DNA of 11,733 nucleotides from Robiginitomaculum sp. (GCA_016765255.1 JAESQI010000045.1:1-11733), one strand, 5' to 3'. Shown: positions 1-7,025, counted from the first letter of the stretch. Numbers and translations are program-made. Notes: generated from the letters alone by a model not told the origin.

Positions 1-1126
1 GTCAGGGCAGACAAACCGACTGGTTGATTATGTGGATCAATTATCGGCAGACTCTGGTATTGGCGGCGCGGTAGACGATGAATATGATACCATTGTCTCC
101 TCTGGTGAACAGGTGACAAGCGGTCTACTCGCTATTGCTCTGAGGCGGCGCGGCATTAAAGCCCGCTCTTGGCAGGGATGGCAAATTCCGTTACAAACAG
201 ACGCAGCTCATGCTTCCGCCCGCATAAAGGGGATTGAGACTCTGGCCTTTAACCTGTCTTTAAAAGACGGTGTGGTTGGGGTGGTTGCAGGGTTTCAAGG
301 TATCAGCCCAACAGGTCGGGTATCAACGCTTGGACGGGGAGGCTCTGATACAAGCGCCGTAGCACTGGCCGTCGCCTTAAAAGCCGATCGGTGCGATATC
401 TATACGGATGTGGACGGGGTGTATACAACGGATCCCCGTATCGTGCCTGAGGCGAGACGGTTGGATCGCATTGCCTTTGAGGAAATGCTGGAACTGGCAT
501 CTCAAGGGGCCAAGGTTTTACAAACACGCTCTGTAGAACTGGCCATGAATAATAACTTACCCATTCGGGTATTAACCAGCTTTGCCAAACCTGGGGCGCT
601 AAACCCTGGGACATTGGTTTGTGATGAGGACAAAAATATGGAAGAACGAGTGGTGAGTGGTGTCGCCTATAGCCGCGACGAGGCGCAAATTTCTTTGCTA
701 AAATTACGGGATGAACCGGGGATCGTCGCCAGTGTTTGCAAGGTCATGTCAGAGGCCAATGTTATTGTCGACATGATAGTGCAAGGCACGTCTCGCAATG
801 AAGACCAGGCCAATCTGGTGTTCACTGTAGGTCGGCGGGATGTGGAGAAAGCCGTGAAGGCTTTAGAAGCCAACAAGAAAAAAATCGGTTTTGACAGTAT
901 TTTAGTCAATGCCAAAGTCAGCAAGGTATCCATTGTCGGTATAGGGATGCGCTCACATACGGGTGTAGCTCATACTATGTTCTCGGCTCTGGCGGAGCGC
1001 GGTATAAATATCGAAGTCATTGCGACGTCGGAGATTAAAATTAGCGTTTTGATAGACGCAGAATATACCGAATTGGCTGTGCGAGCTTTGCACGGCGCGT
1101 TCGAGTTGGAAACGATCAAGTTGTAG
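1..1126 (+). CDS. lysC: Aspartokinase (aspartate kinase), 5' truncated by the window edge
   Basis: This enzyme phosphorylates aspartate to 4-phospho-aspartate, the first step towards lysine, threonine, methionine and diaminopimelate. The frame is open from base 2 and reads SGQTNRLVDY before the GTG at 32. That matches the conserved aspartokinase segment near residue 40, so the GTG is not the true start and roughly 40 N-terminal residues, including the KFGGTS motif, lie outside. Visible kinase motifs are VSSGEQVTSGLLA (about 89-127), GRGGSDTSA (about 332-358) and CDIYTDVDGVYTTDPR (about 395-440). Two C-terminal ACT domains follow, at roughly 680-860 and 910-1100, the second with the SEIKISVLI segment. 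Their presence indicates feedback control by lysine and/or threonine (family knowledge). The stop codon TAG directly abuts the ptsP ATG. Identification is secure; only the 5' end is missing. Confidence 0.96.
   Translation, partial: SGQTNRLVDYVDQLSADSGIGGAVDDEYDTIVSSGEQVTSGLLAIALRRRGIKARSWQGWQIPLQTDAAHASARIKGIETLAFNLSLKDGVVGVVAGFQGISPTGRVSTLGRGGSDTSAVALAVALKADRCDIYTDVDGVYTTDPRIVPEARRLDRIAFEEMLELASQGAKVLQTRSVELAMNNNLPIRVLTSFAKPGALNPGTLVCDEDKNMEERVVSGVAYSRDEAQISLLKLRDEPGIVASVCKVMSEANVIVDMIVQGTSRNEDQANLVFTVGRRDVEKAVKALEANKKKIGFDSILVNAKVSKVSIVGIGMRSHTGVAHTMFSALAERGINIEVIATSEIKISVLIDAEYTELAVRALHGAFELETIKL
626..640 (+). promoter_or_regulatory. Internal ribosome binding site and ATG for a lysC beta subunit
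   Basis: GAGGA at 626-630 lies 7 bases before an in-frame ATG at 638, inside lysC. Translation from it would give a 162-residue protein beginning MEERVVSGVA and carrying only the two ACT domains. Corynebacterium and Bacillus aspartokinases are known to make such a beta subunit from an internal in-frame start, and the Corynebacterium one begins with a similar MEE...GVA sequence. The strong spaced Shine-Dalgarno is seen directly; use of the start in this organism is inference. Confidence 0.5.
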
Positions 1127-3418
1127 ATGAAGATACCTAGCCCCCGCATATCCAGACACGATCCGAGCGCGTTACTGTTAAAACGTATTCGTGAATTGAT
1201 GGCAAGTGAAGAAGGGGTGCAAGAAAGGCTTGATCATTTTGTCAAGCTGATTGCCTCTTCCATGCGAGTTAATGTGGCGTCCATTTATTTGCGCTCTGGT
1301 AATGGGCTAGAGCTGTGTGCCACCAAGGGTCTAAAACAATCTGCGGTTCATAAGACCAAATTGGCGCTCGGGGAAGGTCTAGTTGGGCGAGTGGCAGCTC
1401 GGGCTCGTCTGTTAAATCTTGCCAATGCGCCCCGCCATCCTAACTTTGCCTATAAGCCAGAAACGGGCGAAGAAAAATTTCAGTCATTTTTGGGTGTTCC
1501 GCTCTTGCGCGGTGGTCGTAATTTGGGTGTCTTGGTTGTTCAAAGTAAAAAATCACGCCGATTTACAGAAATAGAAGTTGAAAACCTGCTGACGGTTGCC
1601 ATGATTTTGGCTGAAATTGCTGTTGAGGATGAACGGGCTAGCGGCGGTACAAAACGCTTAAAAGGCATTCGCCTGACACCTACAAAACCTGAAACAATTT
1701 CGGGTAAACCTTTTGCTGGTGGTCTGGCGAAAGGGCAAGCCTATCTGCATTCCCCGCCAGTTCTCGCCAAACAAATGATTGCGCAAAATCCCAAAGTCGA
1801 AGAAGAGCGCATGGGAGACGCAATTGGGACATTGCGAAAATCCGTTGACGCTATGGTGAGCGGCGAAACCGCCACACTTGACCGGGCTTCAAAAGATATT
1901 TTTGAAAGTTATAGATTATTTGCCTATGACCGCACATGGGTCGAAAGATTACGCGAGGCTGTGCATAGCGGCTTAACCGCCGAGGCAGCGGTTGAGCGGG
2001 TTCGCAATGAACACCGGGCTCGCATGCTCAAAGCTCGTGATCCTTATTTGCGGGCGCGTTTGCATGACCTTGAAGACCTCGCAAACCGTCTCTTGCGAAT
2101 ACTTGCAGGGGAAAATTTAGATAAAACCCATAGAGCCTTGCCTGAGCAGGCGATTGTTTTTGCCCGTAACCTTGGCCCTGCCGAAATTTTGGATTATGAC
2201 CCAAGTCGCCTCAAAGGCATTGTTCTCGAAGAGGGGGCAGCGACAGCCCATGCGACGATCATATGTCGTACGCTGGGGATACCGCTTATTGGCCAATCCG
2301 TCGGCATGCTTGACCGAATAGAAAGCGGCGATGAGGTGTTGCTGGACGGAGAAATGGGCGAGGCCTATATACGGCCAACCCAGACGCAAAGCGCAGATTT
2401 TAACCTACGTGTTGGATTGCGGGCGGCCTTAAGCAAAGCCTTTGAAAGTCAAAGGAGTTTGCCTGCCAAAACTAAAGATGGTCAAAAAATATCGCTCCTG
2501 CTCAATGCGGGGCTTTTGGCTGATTTACCAGCCTTGGATACGGTGGGGGCTGACGGGATTGGCCTATTTCGTACGGAATTCCAATTTATGATTGCCCGGT
2601 CCATGCCGCGCCTAGGGGAACAAGTGGAGCTTTACAAAAAAGCGATGACGGCCAGCGGTACGCGGCCCGTGACATTTCGCACTCTTGATCTCGGGGGGGA
2701 TAAAATTCTCCCCTACGCCGACCCTGTGCCCGAAGATAACCCTGCGATTGGTTGGCGGGCCATTCGCATTGGCCTCGACCGTCCTAGCCTGCTTCGCTAT
2801 CAATTACGCGCATTATTGATCGCGGGTTCAGGGGTTCATTTACGGTTTATGTTCCCGATGGTCGCCAGTGTTTCCGAGTTTTTGCAAGCCAAAACTTTAC
2901 TGGCCAAGGAAATGAAACGAGCCAAAAAACTTGGGATTACTCCGCCTGAAAAAATGGAAGTTGGGGTGATGTTGGAAACACCAGCTCTGGCTTGGCAGGT
3001 CGACGCTATGTGTAAACATGTGGATTTTGTTTCCGTGGGGGCTAATGATCTCATGCAGTTTTTCTTTGCTGCCGACCGCGATAACCCACGTGTAGCCAGC
3101 AGGTATGACCGCTTGCACCCTGCAGGATTGTCTCTACTCGCCCATATTGCCAAACGCTGTAAGTTGCATAAAACACCGATCACAATTTGCGGGGAAATGG
3201 CAGGGCATCCTATGGAGGCTATCTGCCTAACCGCCCTTGGATACAGAAATCTATCCATGCCCGTTACAGGCATCGGGCCCGTGAAAAGTGCAATCCTAGC
3301 TTTGGATTGCGAAAAATTGGCAAAAACCTTGAAACCTCTCCTCGTCAGCACAACGGACTCAGATAGTTTACGCGAACAAGTTATGGTTTTTTGCCAGAAA
3401 AATGGCATTCCGATTTAA
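1127..3418 (+). CDS. ptsP: PEP-protein phosphotransferase PtsP, enzyme I of the nitrogen PTS
   Basis: The protein takes phosphate from phosphoenolpyruvate and passes it to NPr (PtsO-type HPr), and then to EIIA-Ntr. It is a regulatory cascade, not a sugar importer, and acts in the cytosol. The 763 residues are a full family length. An N-terminal GAF domain spans about 15-165; in this family it senses glutamine or another nitrogen signal. The PEP-utilising N-terminal and swivelling domains span about 190-415, with the phosphorylated histidine at His375 in ATAHATIICR. The PEP-binding barrel spans about 445-745. It keeps the expected residues: Arg482 in LFRTEF, Arg518 in TFRTLDLGGD, Glu617 in VMLETP, Asn640-Asp641 in GANDL, and Cys688 in ICGEMAG. 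The residue before His375 is Ala where Ser is usual. The start abuts the lysC stop with no spacer and no good Shine-Dalgarno, so coupled translation is likely. Confidence 0.95.
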   Translation: MKIPSPRISRHDPSALLLKRIRELMASEEGVQERLDHFVKLIASSMRVNVASIYLRSGNGLELCATKGLKQSAVHKTKLALGEGLVGRVAARARLLNLANAPRHPNFAYKPETGEEKFQSFLGVPLLRGGRNLGVLVVQSKKSRRFTEIEVENLLTVAMILAEIAVEDERASGGTKRLKGIRLTPTKPETISGKPFAGGLAKGQAYLHSPPVLAKQMIAQNPKVEEERMGDAIGTLRKSVDAMVSGETATLDRASKDIFESYRLFAYDRTWVERLREAVHSGLTAEAAVERVRNEHRARMLKARDPYLRARLHDLEDLANRLLRILAGENLDKTHRALPEQAIVFARNLGPAEILDYDPSRLKGIVLEEGAATAHATIICRTLGIPLIGQSVGMLDRIESGDEVLLDGEMGEAYIRPTQTQSADFNLRVGLRAALSKAFESQRSLPAKTKDGQKISLLLNAGLLADLPALDTVGADGIGLFRTEFQFMIARSMPRLGEQVELYKKAMTASGTRPVTFRTLDLGGDKILPYADPVPEDNPAIGWRAIRIGLDRPSLLRYQLRALLIAGSGVHLRFMFPMVASVSEFLQAKTLLAKEMKRAKKLGITPPEKMEVGVMLETPALAWQVDAMCKHVDFVSVGANDLMQFFFAADRDNPRVASRYDRLHPAGLSLLAHIAKRCKLHKTPITICGEMAGHPMEAICLTALGYRNLSMPVTGIGPVKSAILALDCEKLAKTLKPLLVSTTDSDSLREQVMVFCQKNGIPI

Positions 3419-3460
3419 CTCTCTTCTCGACTTTGGCACGACTTGCTATAGGTAGGTATT

Positions 3461-4528
3461 ATGAAAATACCACAGCAAAAACTGGCACAACTCTTAGAGC
3501 GCTTTGAGGCGATTGAAGCCCGCATGGGTGTGGTTAGCGAAGCCACTGAAATTGTCAAGCTGGCCAAGGAACATGCAGAACTTCGCCCCGTGGCTGAAAG
3601 TGTGCGTAAATTGCAAGACCTTCTGACGGAAATGAATGACCTAGAAGATATGGCAGATGACCCCGAAATGGCCGCAATGGTTAAAGAGGAATTGCAAACC
3701 TTGAAAGAAACTTTGCCTGCTCTGGAGCGAGAAGTCAGTATTTTACTCCTGCCCAAGGATAAAGATGACAATGCGTCTGTGGTCATTGAAATTAGAGCGG
3801 GAACGGGCGGGGACGAAGCCGCAATCTTCGTTGGCGACTTGTTTCGTATGTATGCCCGTTATGCCCAATTACAGGGTTGGAAATTGGAAATAGAAACTCA
3901 GTCGGAAGCTGAAATGGGAGGATATAAAGAAATTGTTGCCTCGATTACGGGCAATGGTGTGTTTGGAAAAATGAAATTTGAAAGCGGTGTTCATCGTGTA
4001 CAGCGTGTCCCTGTCACCGAAACGCAAGGCCGCATTCACACATCAGCCGCCACTGTCGCCGTTCTGCCTGCGCCCGAGGATATCGAGGTGGATTTTAATA
4101 TGAAAGATGTCAAGGTTGATACAATGCGTGCTTCTGGAGCAGGCGGGCAACATGTCAATAAAACCGATTCCGCCGTGCGCATGACCCATCTCCCGAGCGG
4201 AATTGTGGTTGTTTGTGATGCGAAATCCCAACATCAAAACCGGGCCAACGCCGAAAAAATAATCAAAATGAAGCTCTACGAAATGGAGCGTGACCGGATC
4301 GATAGTGAGCGGGCAGGCGAGCGCAAATCGCAAATTGGTTCAGGTGACCGTTCTGAGCGCATCAGGACTTATAATTATCCGCAAGGCAGGGTTAGCGACC
4401 ACCGGATAAATCTCACCCTGTATAAGCTTGATAAAATTGTCGCTGGCGATGAATTGGGCGACGTGGTGGATAGTTTGGTAGCCCACGATCAGGCAGAACG
4501 TTTGGCCGAGCTTGAATTGGATGGCTAA
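3461..4528 (+). CDS. prfA: Peptide chain release factor 1
   Basis: Release factor 1 recognises UAG and UAA in the ribosomal A site and triggers hydrolysis of peptidyl-tRNA. At 355 residues it is of usual length. The codon-recognition tripeptide is PVT at 184-186 in HRVQRVPVTETQGRIHTS, which fits the PxT form of RF1 and not the SPF form of RF2. The catalytic GGQ is at 228-230 in SGAGGQHVNKTDSAVR. The N-terminal about 100 residues form the helical domain, and AGTGGDEA at 113-120 opens the PCRF core. A Shine-Dalgarno-like AGGTAGG at 3450-3456 lies 4 bases before the ATG. A 42-base gap separates it from ptsP. Its 3' end overlaps prmC, whose product methylates the glutamine of this same GGQ motif. 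Confidence 0.97.
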   Translation: MKIPQQKLAQLLERFEAIEARMGVVSEATEIVKLAKEHAELRPVAESVRKLQDLLTEMNDLEDMADDPEMAAMVKEELQTLKETLPALEREVSILLLPKDKDDNASVVIEIRAGTGGDEAAIFVGDLFRMYARYAQLQGWKLEIETQSEAEMGGYKEIVASITGNGVFGKMKFESGVHRVQRVPVTETQGRIHTSAATVAVLPAPEDIEVDFNMKDVKVDTMRASGAGGQHVNKTDSAVRMTHLPSGIVVVCDAKSQHQNRANAEKIIKMKLYEMERDRIDSERAGERKSQIGSGDRSERIRTYNYPQGRVSDHRINLTLYKLDKIVAGDELGDVVDSLVAHDQAERLAELELDG

Positions 4529-5372
4529 TACATTTGACAGTCTCCGCAGACAGGCGACATTTTCTTTGCGCGAACACGGAATTAAGAACGCCGATATTGA
4601 CGTTCGCATTTTACTTGGCTTTGCTGCAGGGTATTCGGACGCAGATTTGATTGCGCAGAGAAATGCACAAATTTCGCCGTCTGAGTTAGAGATATTTAAT
4701 CGGTATTTAGAGCGCCGAATGGCCCATGAACCAATTGCCTATATTACCCAGCAAAAAGAATTTTTCTCATTGTCTTTTCATGTGAATTCACATGTCTTGA
4801 TTCCGCGTCCTGAAACCGAAGGGCTTGTGGAACATGCATTAACATTGATATCGGACACTAAAAGCCCGAAAATACTCGATGTGGGAACGGGGAGTGGGGC
4901 GATTTTGATCAGCTTGCTGCATGACCGAAAAGATGCGTCCGGATTGGGCGTAGATATTTACGAGCCCGCACTGGATATTGCAAAAAAAAATGCACATTCT
5001 CTTGGCGTCAATGAGCAGTGCAAATTTATATACTCGGATTATTTGCAAAAAGTGACAGATTGCTATGATCTACTGGTTTCAAACCCGCCCTATATTACAG
5101 ATAAGGCCATGCAGGAATTGGACGGAACTGTGAAATCCTATGAACCGCATTTGGCATTAAGGGGCGGCGCAGACGGATTGTCACCCTACCGCAATATATT
5201 ACGCGCCGCACCTGCGGTTTTAAAAGCTAGGGGTTGTTTGGTGTTTGAAATAGGCTACGATCAAGGCCAAACTGTTTCGAACCTAGTCGAACAAGCTGGC
5301 TTTAAAGATGTAAAAATAATTCAGGACTTGGCGGGGCACGACCGAATTATAAGTGCAAAAAAACAAGAATAA
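4521..5372 (+). CDS. prmC: Peptide chain release factor N5-glutamine methyltransferase
   Basis: PrmC uses S-adenosylmethionine to methylate the GGQ glutamine of release factors 1 and 2, which raises their termination efficiency. The ATG at 4521 overlaps the prfA stop in the string ATGGCTAA, an 8-base overlap that favours translational coupling. A TTG at 4512 is possible in the same frame but less likely. From the ATG the protein has 283 residues. An N-terminal helical substrate-binding domain spans about 1-85. VLIPRPETE at 92-100 is the typical linker motif of the family. The SAM-binding loop is ILDVGTGSGA at 118-127, and the catalytic NPPY is at 188-191. Nothing appears missing. It is the last gene of the tight run that starts before the window. 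Confidence 0.95.
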   Translation: MANTFDSLRRQATFSLREHGIKNADIDVRILLGFAAGYSDADLIAQRNAQISPSELEIFNRYLERRMAHEPIAYITQQKEFFSLSFHVNSHVLIPRPETEGLVEHALTLISDTKSPKILDVGTGSGAILISLLHDRKDASGLGVDIYEPALDIAKKNAHSLGVNEQCKFIYSDYLQKVTDCYDLLVSNPPYITDKAMQELDGTVKSYEPHLALRGGADGLSPYRNILRAAPAVLKARGCLVFEIGYDQGQTVSNLVEQAGFKDVKIIQDLAGHDRIISAKKQE

Positions 5373-5494
5373 TGAAAAAAAGGCTTGGAGCCTCCCGCAT
5401 TTACCTCTAAGATTAGATCATAGGAACGCAGGCGCTTGCGATAGAGTTACAAGACGCCGCCCAAAAATTTGAAGAGATATTTTTAAATGACAAG

Positions 5495-5529
5495 TCCTTA
5501 GGAACTAAGGAAATTTTATATAATATTTT
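5495..5529 (+). terminator. Possible terminator after prmC
   Basis: TCCTTAG (5495-5501) and CTAAGGA (5505-5511) form a perfect 7-base-pair stem with a GAA loop, followed by an AT-rich tract with two short T runs. This could end the lysC-prmC transcript. The stem is AT-rich and the T tract is interrupted, so termination would be weak. The same segment carries a TATAAT hexamer (5519-5524), so it might instead be part of a control region for the DUF4167 gene. Confidence 0.35.
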
Positions 5530-5586
5530 GTGAAATACGCTGTCTATGAGGGACAGTCAGTATGTGTAATGTGAGACCCTTTAATC

Positions 5587-5593
5587 AAGAGGA
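5587..5593 (+). promoter_or_regulatory. Ribosome binding site of the DUF4167 gene
   Basis: AAGAGGA lies 6 bases before the ATG at 5600. It is among the clearest Shine-Dalgarno sequences in the window and fixes the start of this gene. Confidence 0.75.
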
Positions 5594-5599
5594 TGCTTT

Positions 5600-6148
5600 A
5601 TGAACAAGCGCCAACGTGGTCGTAGCCGGAACAACAACCGCAATCGACAACCCAGTAATAACCCAAACCGCTCATTAGATAGCAATGGCCCGGATATAAA
5701 AGTTCGAGGATCTGCCAGCACGATCTATGAAAAATATATAAGCTTGGCACGGGATGCGCGGGCGGCTGGGTCACGGGTGAAGGCTGAAAATTATTTCCAA
5801 CATGCGGAACATTATCTACGTATTGTTCAAGAGCAGCAGATTAAAGCTCAGGAACATGCGGAAAAACAGGCTAAAATCCAAGAAGCGCGACAAGAAGAAA
5901 TGCGCAAAAATAAAGAGCGTCAAGAAGAGGCGCAAAAAGAAAAGGTTCAAAAAGAGGAAAATAGAAAAGAAGAAAAGGCGTCAAATGAAGCGTCCGATGA
6001 CTCTAGCACTGTCGGTGAGGATGCAAGTGAATCTTCAAGTGATGATACTAAGGAAGCGGGTGAAAACAAGCCTGTTAAAGCCAAATCCCGTCGCCGCAGG
6101 AAACCTCAAAACTCTGACACGGCTCCTGAGGAGATATCCGCAGAATAA
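5600..6148 (+). CDS. DUF4167 domain-containing protein, probable RNA-binding
   Basis: The 182-residue protein has four parts. The N-terminus (1-24) is rich in Arg, Asn and Gln, beginning MNKRQRGRSRNNNRNR. The conserved DUF4167 core (about 25-78) includes SNGPDIKVRG and AENYFQHAEHYLRIV. A long charged helix rich in Lys, Glu and Gln (about 78-127) is probably coiled coil. The tail is acidic and Ser-rich (129-157), then basic (SRRRRK at 163-168), then acidic at the end. The core is a known alphaproteobacterial domain of unknown function. The arginine-rich start resembles ribosomal or RNA-binding proteins, so an RNA-related role is plausible but not shown. No signal peptide or membrane segment is visible. 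It follows prmC after a 227-base gap. I infer its own transcript from that gap and the good ribosome binding site. Confidence 0.88.
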   Translation: MNKRQRGRSRNNNRNRQPSNNPNRSLDSNGPDIKVRGSASTIYEKYISLARDARAAGSRVKAENYFQHAEHYLRIVQEQQIKAQEHAEKQAKIQEARQEEMRKNKERQEEAQKEKVQKEENRKEEKASNEASDDSSTVGEDASESSSDDTKEAGENKPVKAKSRRRRKPQNSDTAPEEISAE

Positions 6149-6149
6149 T

Positions 6150-6175
6150 TTTGTACGACATAACGTAAGTACAAA
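6150..6175. repeat. Inverted repeat in the convergent gap
   Basis: TTTGTAC (6150-6156) and GTACAAA (6169-6175) are perfect 7-base arms around a 12-base loop, just past the DUF4167 stop codon. It may form a transcript-end hairpin read from either side. No T run follows on the + strand, so it is not a standard intrinsic terminator. Confidence 0.3.
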
Positions 6176-6263
6176 TTACTTATGAGCCTAAATTCCCACT
6201 GGAAAATATAATCAAGGCTGACAAAGACACATATGGCGTTGGGCCAAAAACGAACTCGTCATA

Positions 6264-6285
6264 AGAGACCCGCCTCTATTTTTTT
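6264..6285 (+). terminator. Weak intrinsic terminator candidate for the DUF4167 gene
   Basis: AGAG (6264-6267) and CTCT (6274-6277) form a 4-base-pair stem with a 6-base loop, followed after one A by seven T residues (6279-6285). The T run is also the coding strand complement of the Lys-Lys end of the DUF4282 protein, so it may be coincidental. The short stem keeps confidence low. Confidence 0.25.
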
Positions 6286-6938
6286 GGCGTAGGTTTTTTG
6301 GTCGTTGATTTCTTAGCCTGTGATTTTTTCGGCGTTACTTTTTTGACCGATTTTTTCACTGATGTTTTCTTTGGTGTGGCTTTTTTCGGCGTTGTTATCT
6401 TTGTGTAGACTTTTCGCGTAGCCCCTGCTTTGGCTGGTTTTCGTTTAGGGGCACGTTTTTTGACAACAGGCTTTGGCGGACTGACATCTTCATAATCAGG
6501 GTAATCATCTTCGATGTCCGGGCGGTCGTCTTTGCGCTCATTGATTTTTGTTTTGGTGATTTCAACAACGGATTTTGTCGCCGTTGTGGCGGATTGCGCC
6601 GCTTTTGTGGCGGCGTCTTTAGCCGTTTCAAATACGTCAATATCAGCGGTATCTGATTTGCCACCGTCTGGGGATAAATTGTCATTGATCCGAAACAGGG
6701 TTACCATCATTTCGCAGGCGAGTCTGAGGCCAATGAACAGAAATAAAATGCTGAAAAAGGCACCAAAAAACATGGCGAGACCACCAAAAAATGAATGCCC
6801 CATAAGTTTAAACGATCCGAGAATTGTACTTAAGAACGTGACTGCGATGACCACTAGTCCCAGATAGAAGAAACTGGCGACAAGGCGGTCTTTCATCAGT
6901 TTCTTAAATGAGAAGAACTGTTTAAATAACTCAATCAT
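6276..6938 (-). CDS. DUF4282-like membrane protein with histone H1-like lysine-rich tail
   Basis: From the ATG at 6938 the protein has 220 residues. That start has GGAG 6 bases upstream; an ATG at 6965 in frame has no Shine-Dalgarno. The N-terminus FFSFKKLMKDRLV leads into two membrane segments, about 19-40 and 49-72, then LRLACEMMVTLFRINDNL. This pattern fits DUF4282, a small membrane domain of unknown function. Both ends are predicted to face the cytoplasm. An Ala/Thr/Lys-rich, probably helical stretch follows (101-130), then an acidic Asp/Glu/Tyr patch (136-151). The tail (156-220) is dominated by Lys, Pro, Thr and Ser, with TPKK at 183-186, 188-191, 202-205 and 217-220. Such S/TPKK motifs bind the DNA minor groove in histone H1, so tethering of nucleic acid to the membrane is a hypothesis. 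It follows the M23 gene on the same strand after 87 bases. Confidence 0.7.
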   Translation of the reverse strand: MIELFKQFFSFKKLMKDRLVASFFYLGLVVIAVTFLSTILGSFKLMGHSFFGGLAMFFGAFFSILFLFIGLRLACEMMVTLFRINDNLSPDGGKSDTADIDVFETAKDAATKAAQSATTATKSVVEITKTKINERKDDRPDIEDDYPDYEDVSPPKPVVKKRAPKRKPAKAGATRKVYTKITTPKKATPKKTSVKKSVKKVTPKKSQAKKSTTKKPTPKK

Positions 6939-6953
6939 ATTTGGCTCCAAATC

Positions 6954-6969
6954 TATTATGGTCATAATA
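6954..6969. promoter_or_regulatory. Perfect palindrome upstream of the DUF4282 gene
   Basis: TATTATG (6954-6960), GT, then CATAATA (6963-6969) form a perfect 7-base inverted repeat with a 2-base centre. It lies 16 bases upstream of the chosen start, just before the Shine-Dalgarno, in the gap between the M23 and DUF4282 genes. Size and position suit an operator, or a small leader hairpin. No regulator is identified. Confidence 0.35.
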
Positions 6970-7025
6970 ACGGACAGGGCTCAAAGCGCAAGCCTTGTGA
7001 TGATTTGGAGGTATGACCTTGTCGC

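Noticed and set aside
2836..3408. 190-codon open frame on the minus strand inside ptsP
   Set aside because: It lies entirely antisense to the catalytic barrel of ptsP, where all conserved residues are present on the + strand, and its product shows no recognisable family.
3415..3786. 123-codon minus-strand frame over the start of prfA
   Set aside because: It is antisense to the prfA helical domain, Ser-rich as expected of a shadow frame, with no recognised motif.
4512..4520. TTG start nine bases upstream for prmC
   Set aside because: ATG at 4521 gives a normal PrmC N-terminus and the common ATG..TAA overlap with prfA. The TTG has no better ribosome binding site.
5375..5393. Intrinsic terminator on the minus strand just after prmC
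   Set aside because: AGGCT/AGCCT followed by seven T residues looks right on the minus strand, but no minus-strand gene lies to its right until the DUF4282 gene at 6276, more than 800 bases away with an opposing gene between. The stem is only 5 base pairs.
5487..5524. Sigma70-like promoter before DUF4167
   Set aside because: ATGACA (5487-5492) and TATAAT (5519-5524) look like -35 and -10 elements, but the 26-base spacing is too long for a standard promoter.
5802..6185. 127-codon Lys/Arg-rich + strand frame overlapping DUF4167
   Set aside because: It is a frame-shifted reading of an A-rich, Lys/Glu-coding stretch. The DUF4167 frame has the conserved domain and the good ribosome binding site.
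6939..6965. Upstream ATG at 6965 for the DUF4282 gene
   Set aside because: No Shine-Dalgarno precedes it, whereas the ATG at 6938 has GGAG at 6-base spacing. The upstream ATG also lies within the palindrome.
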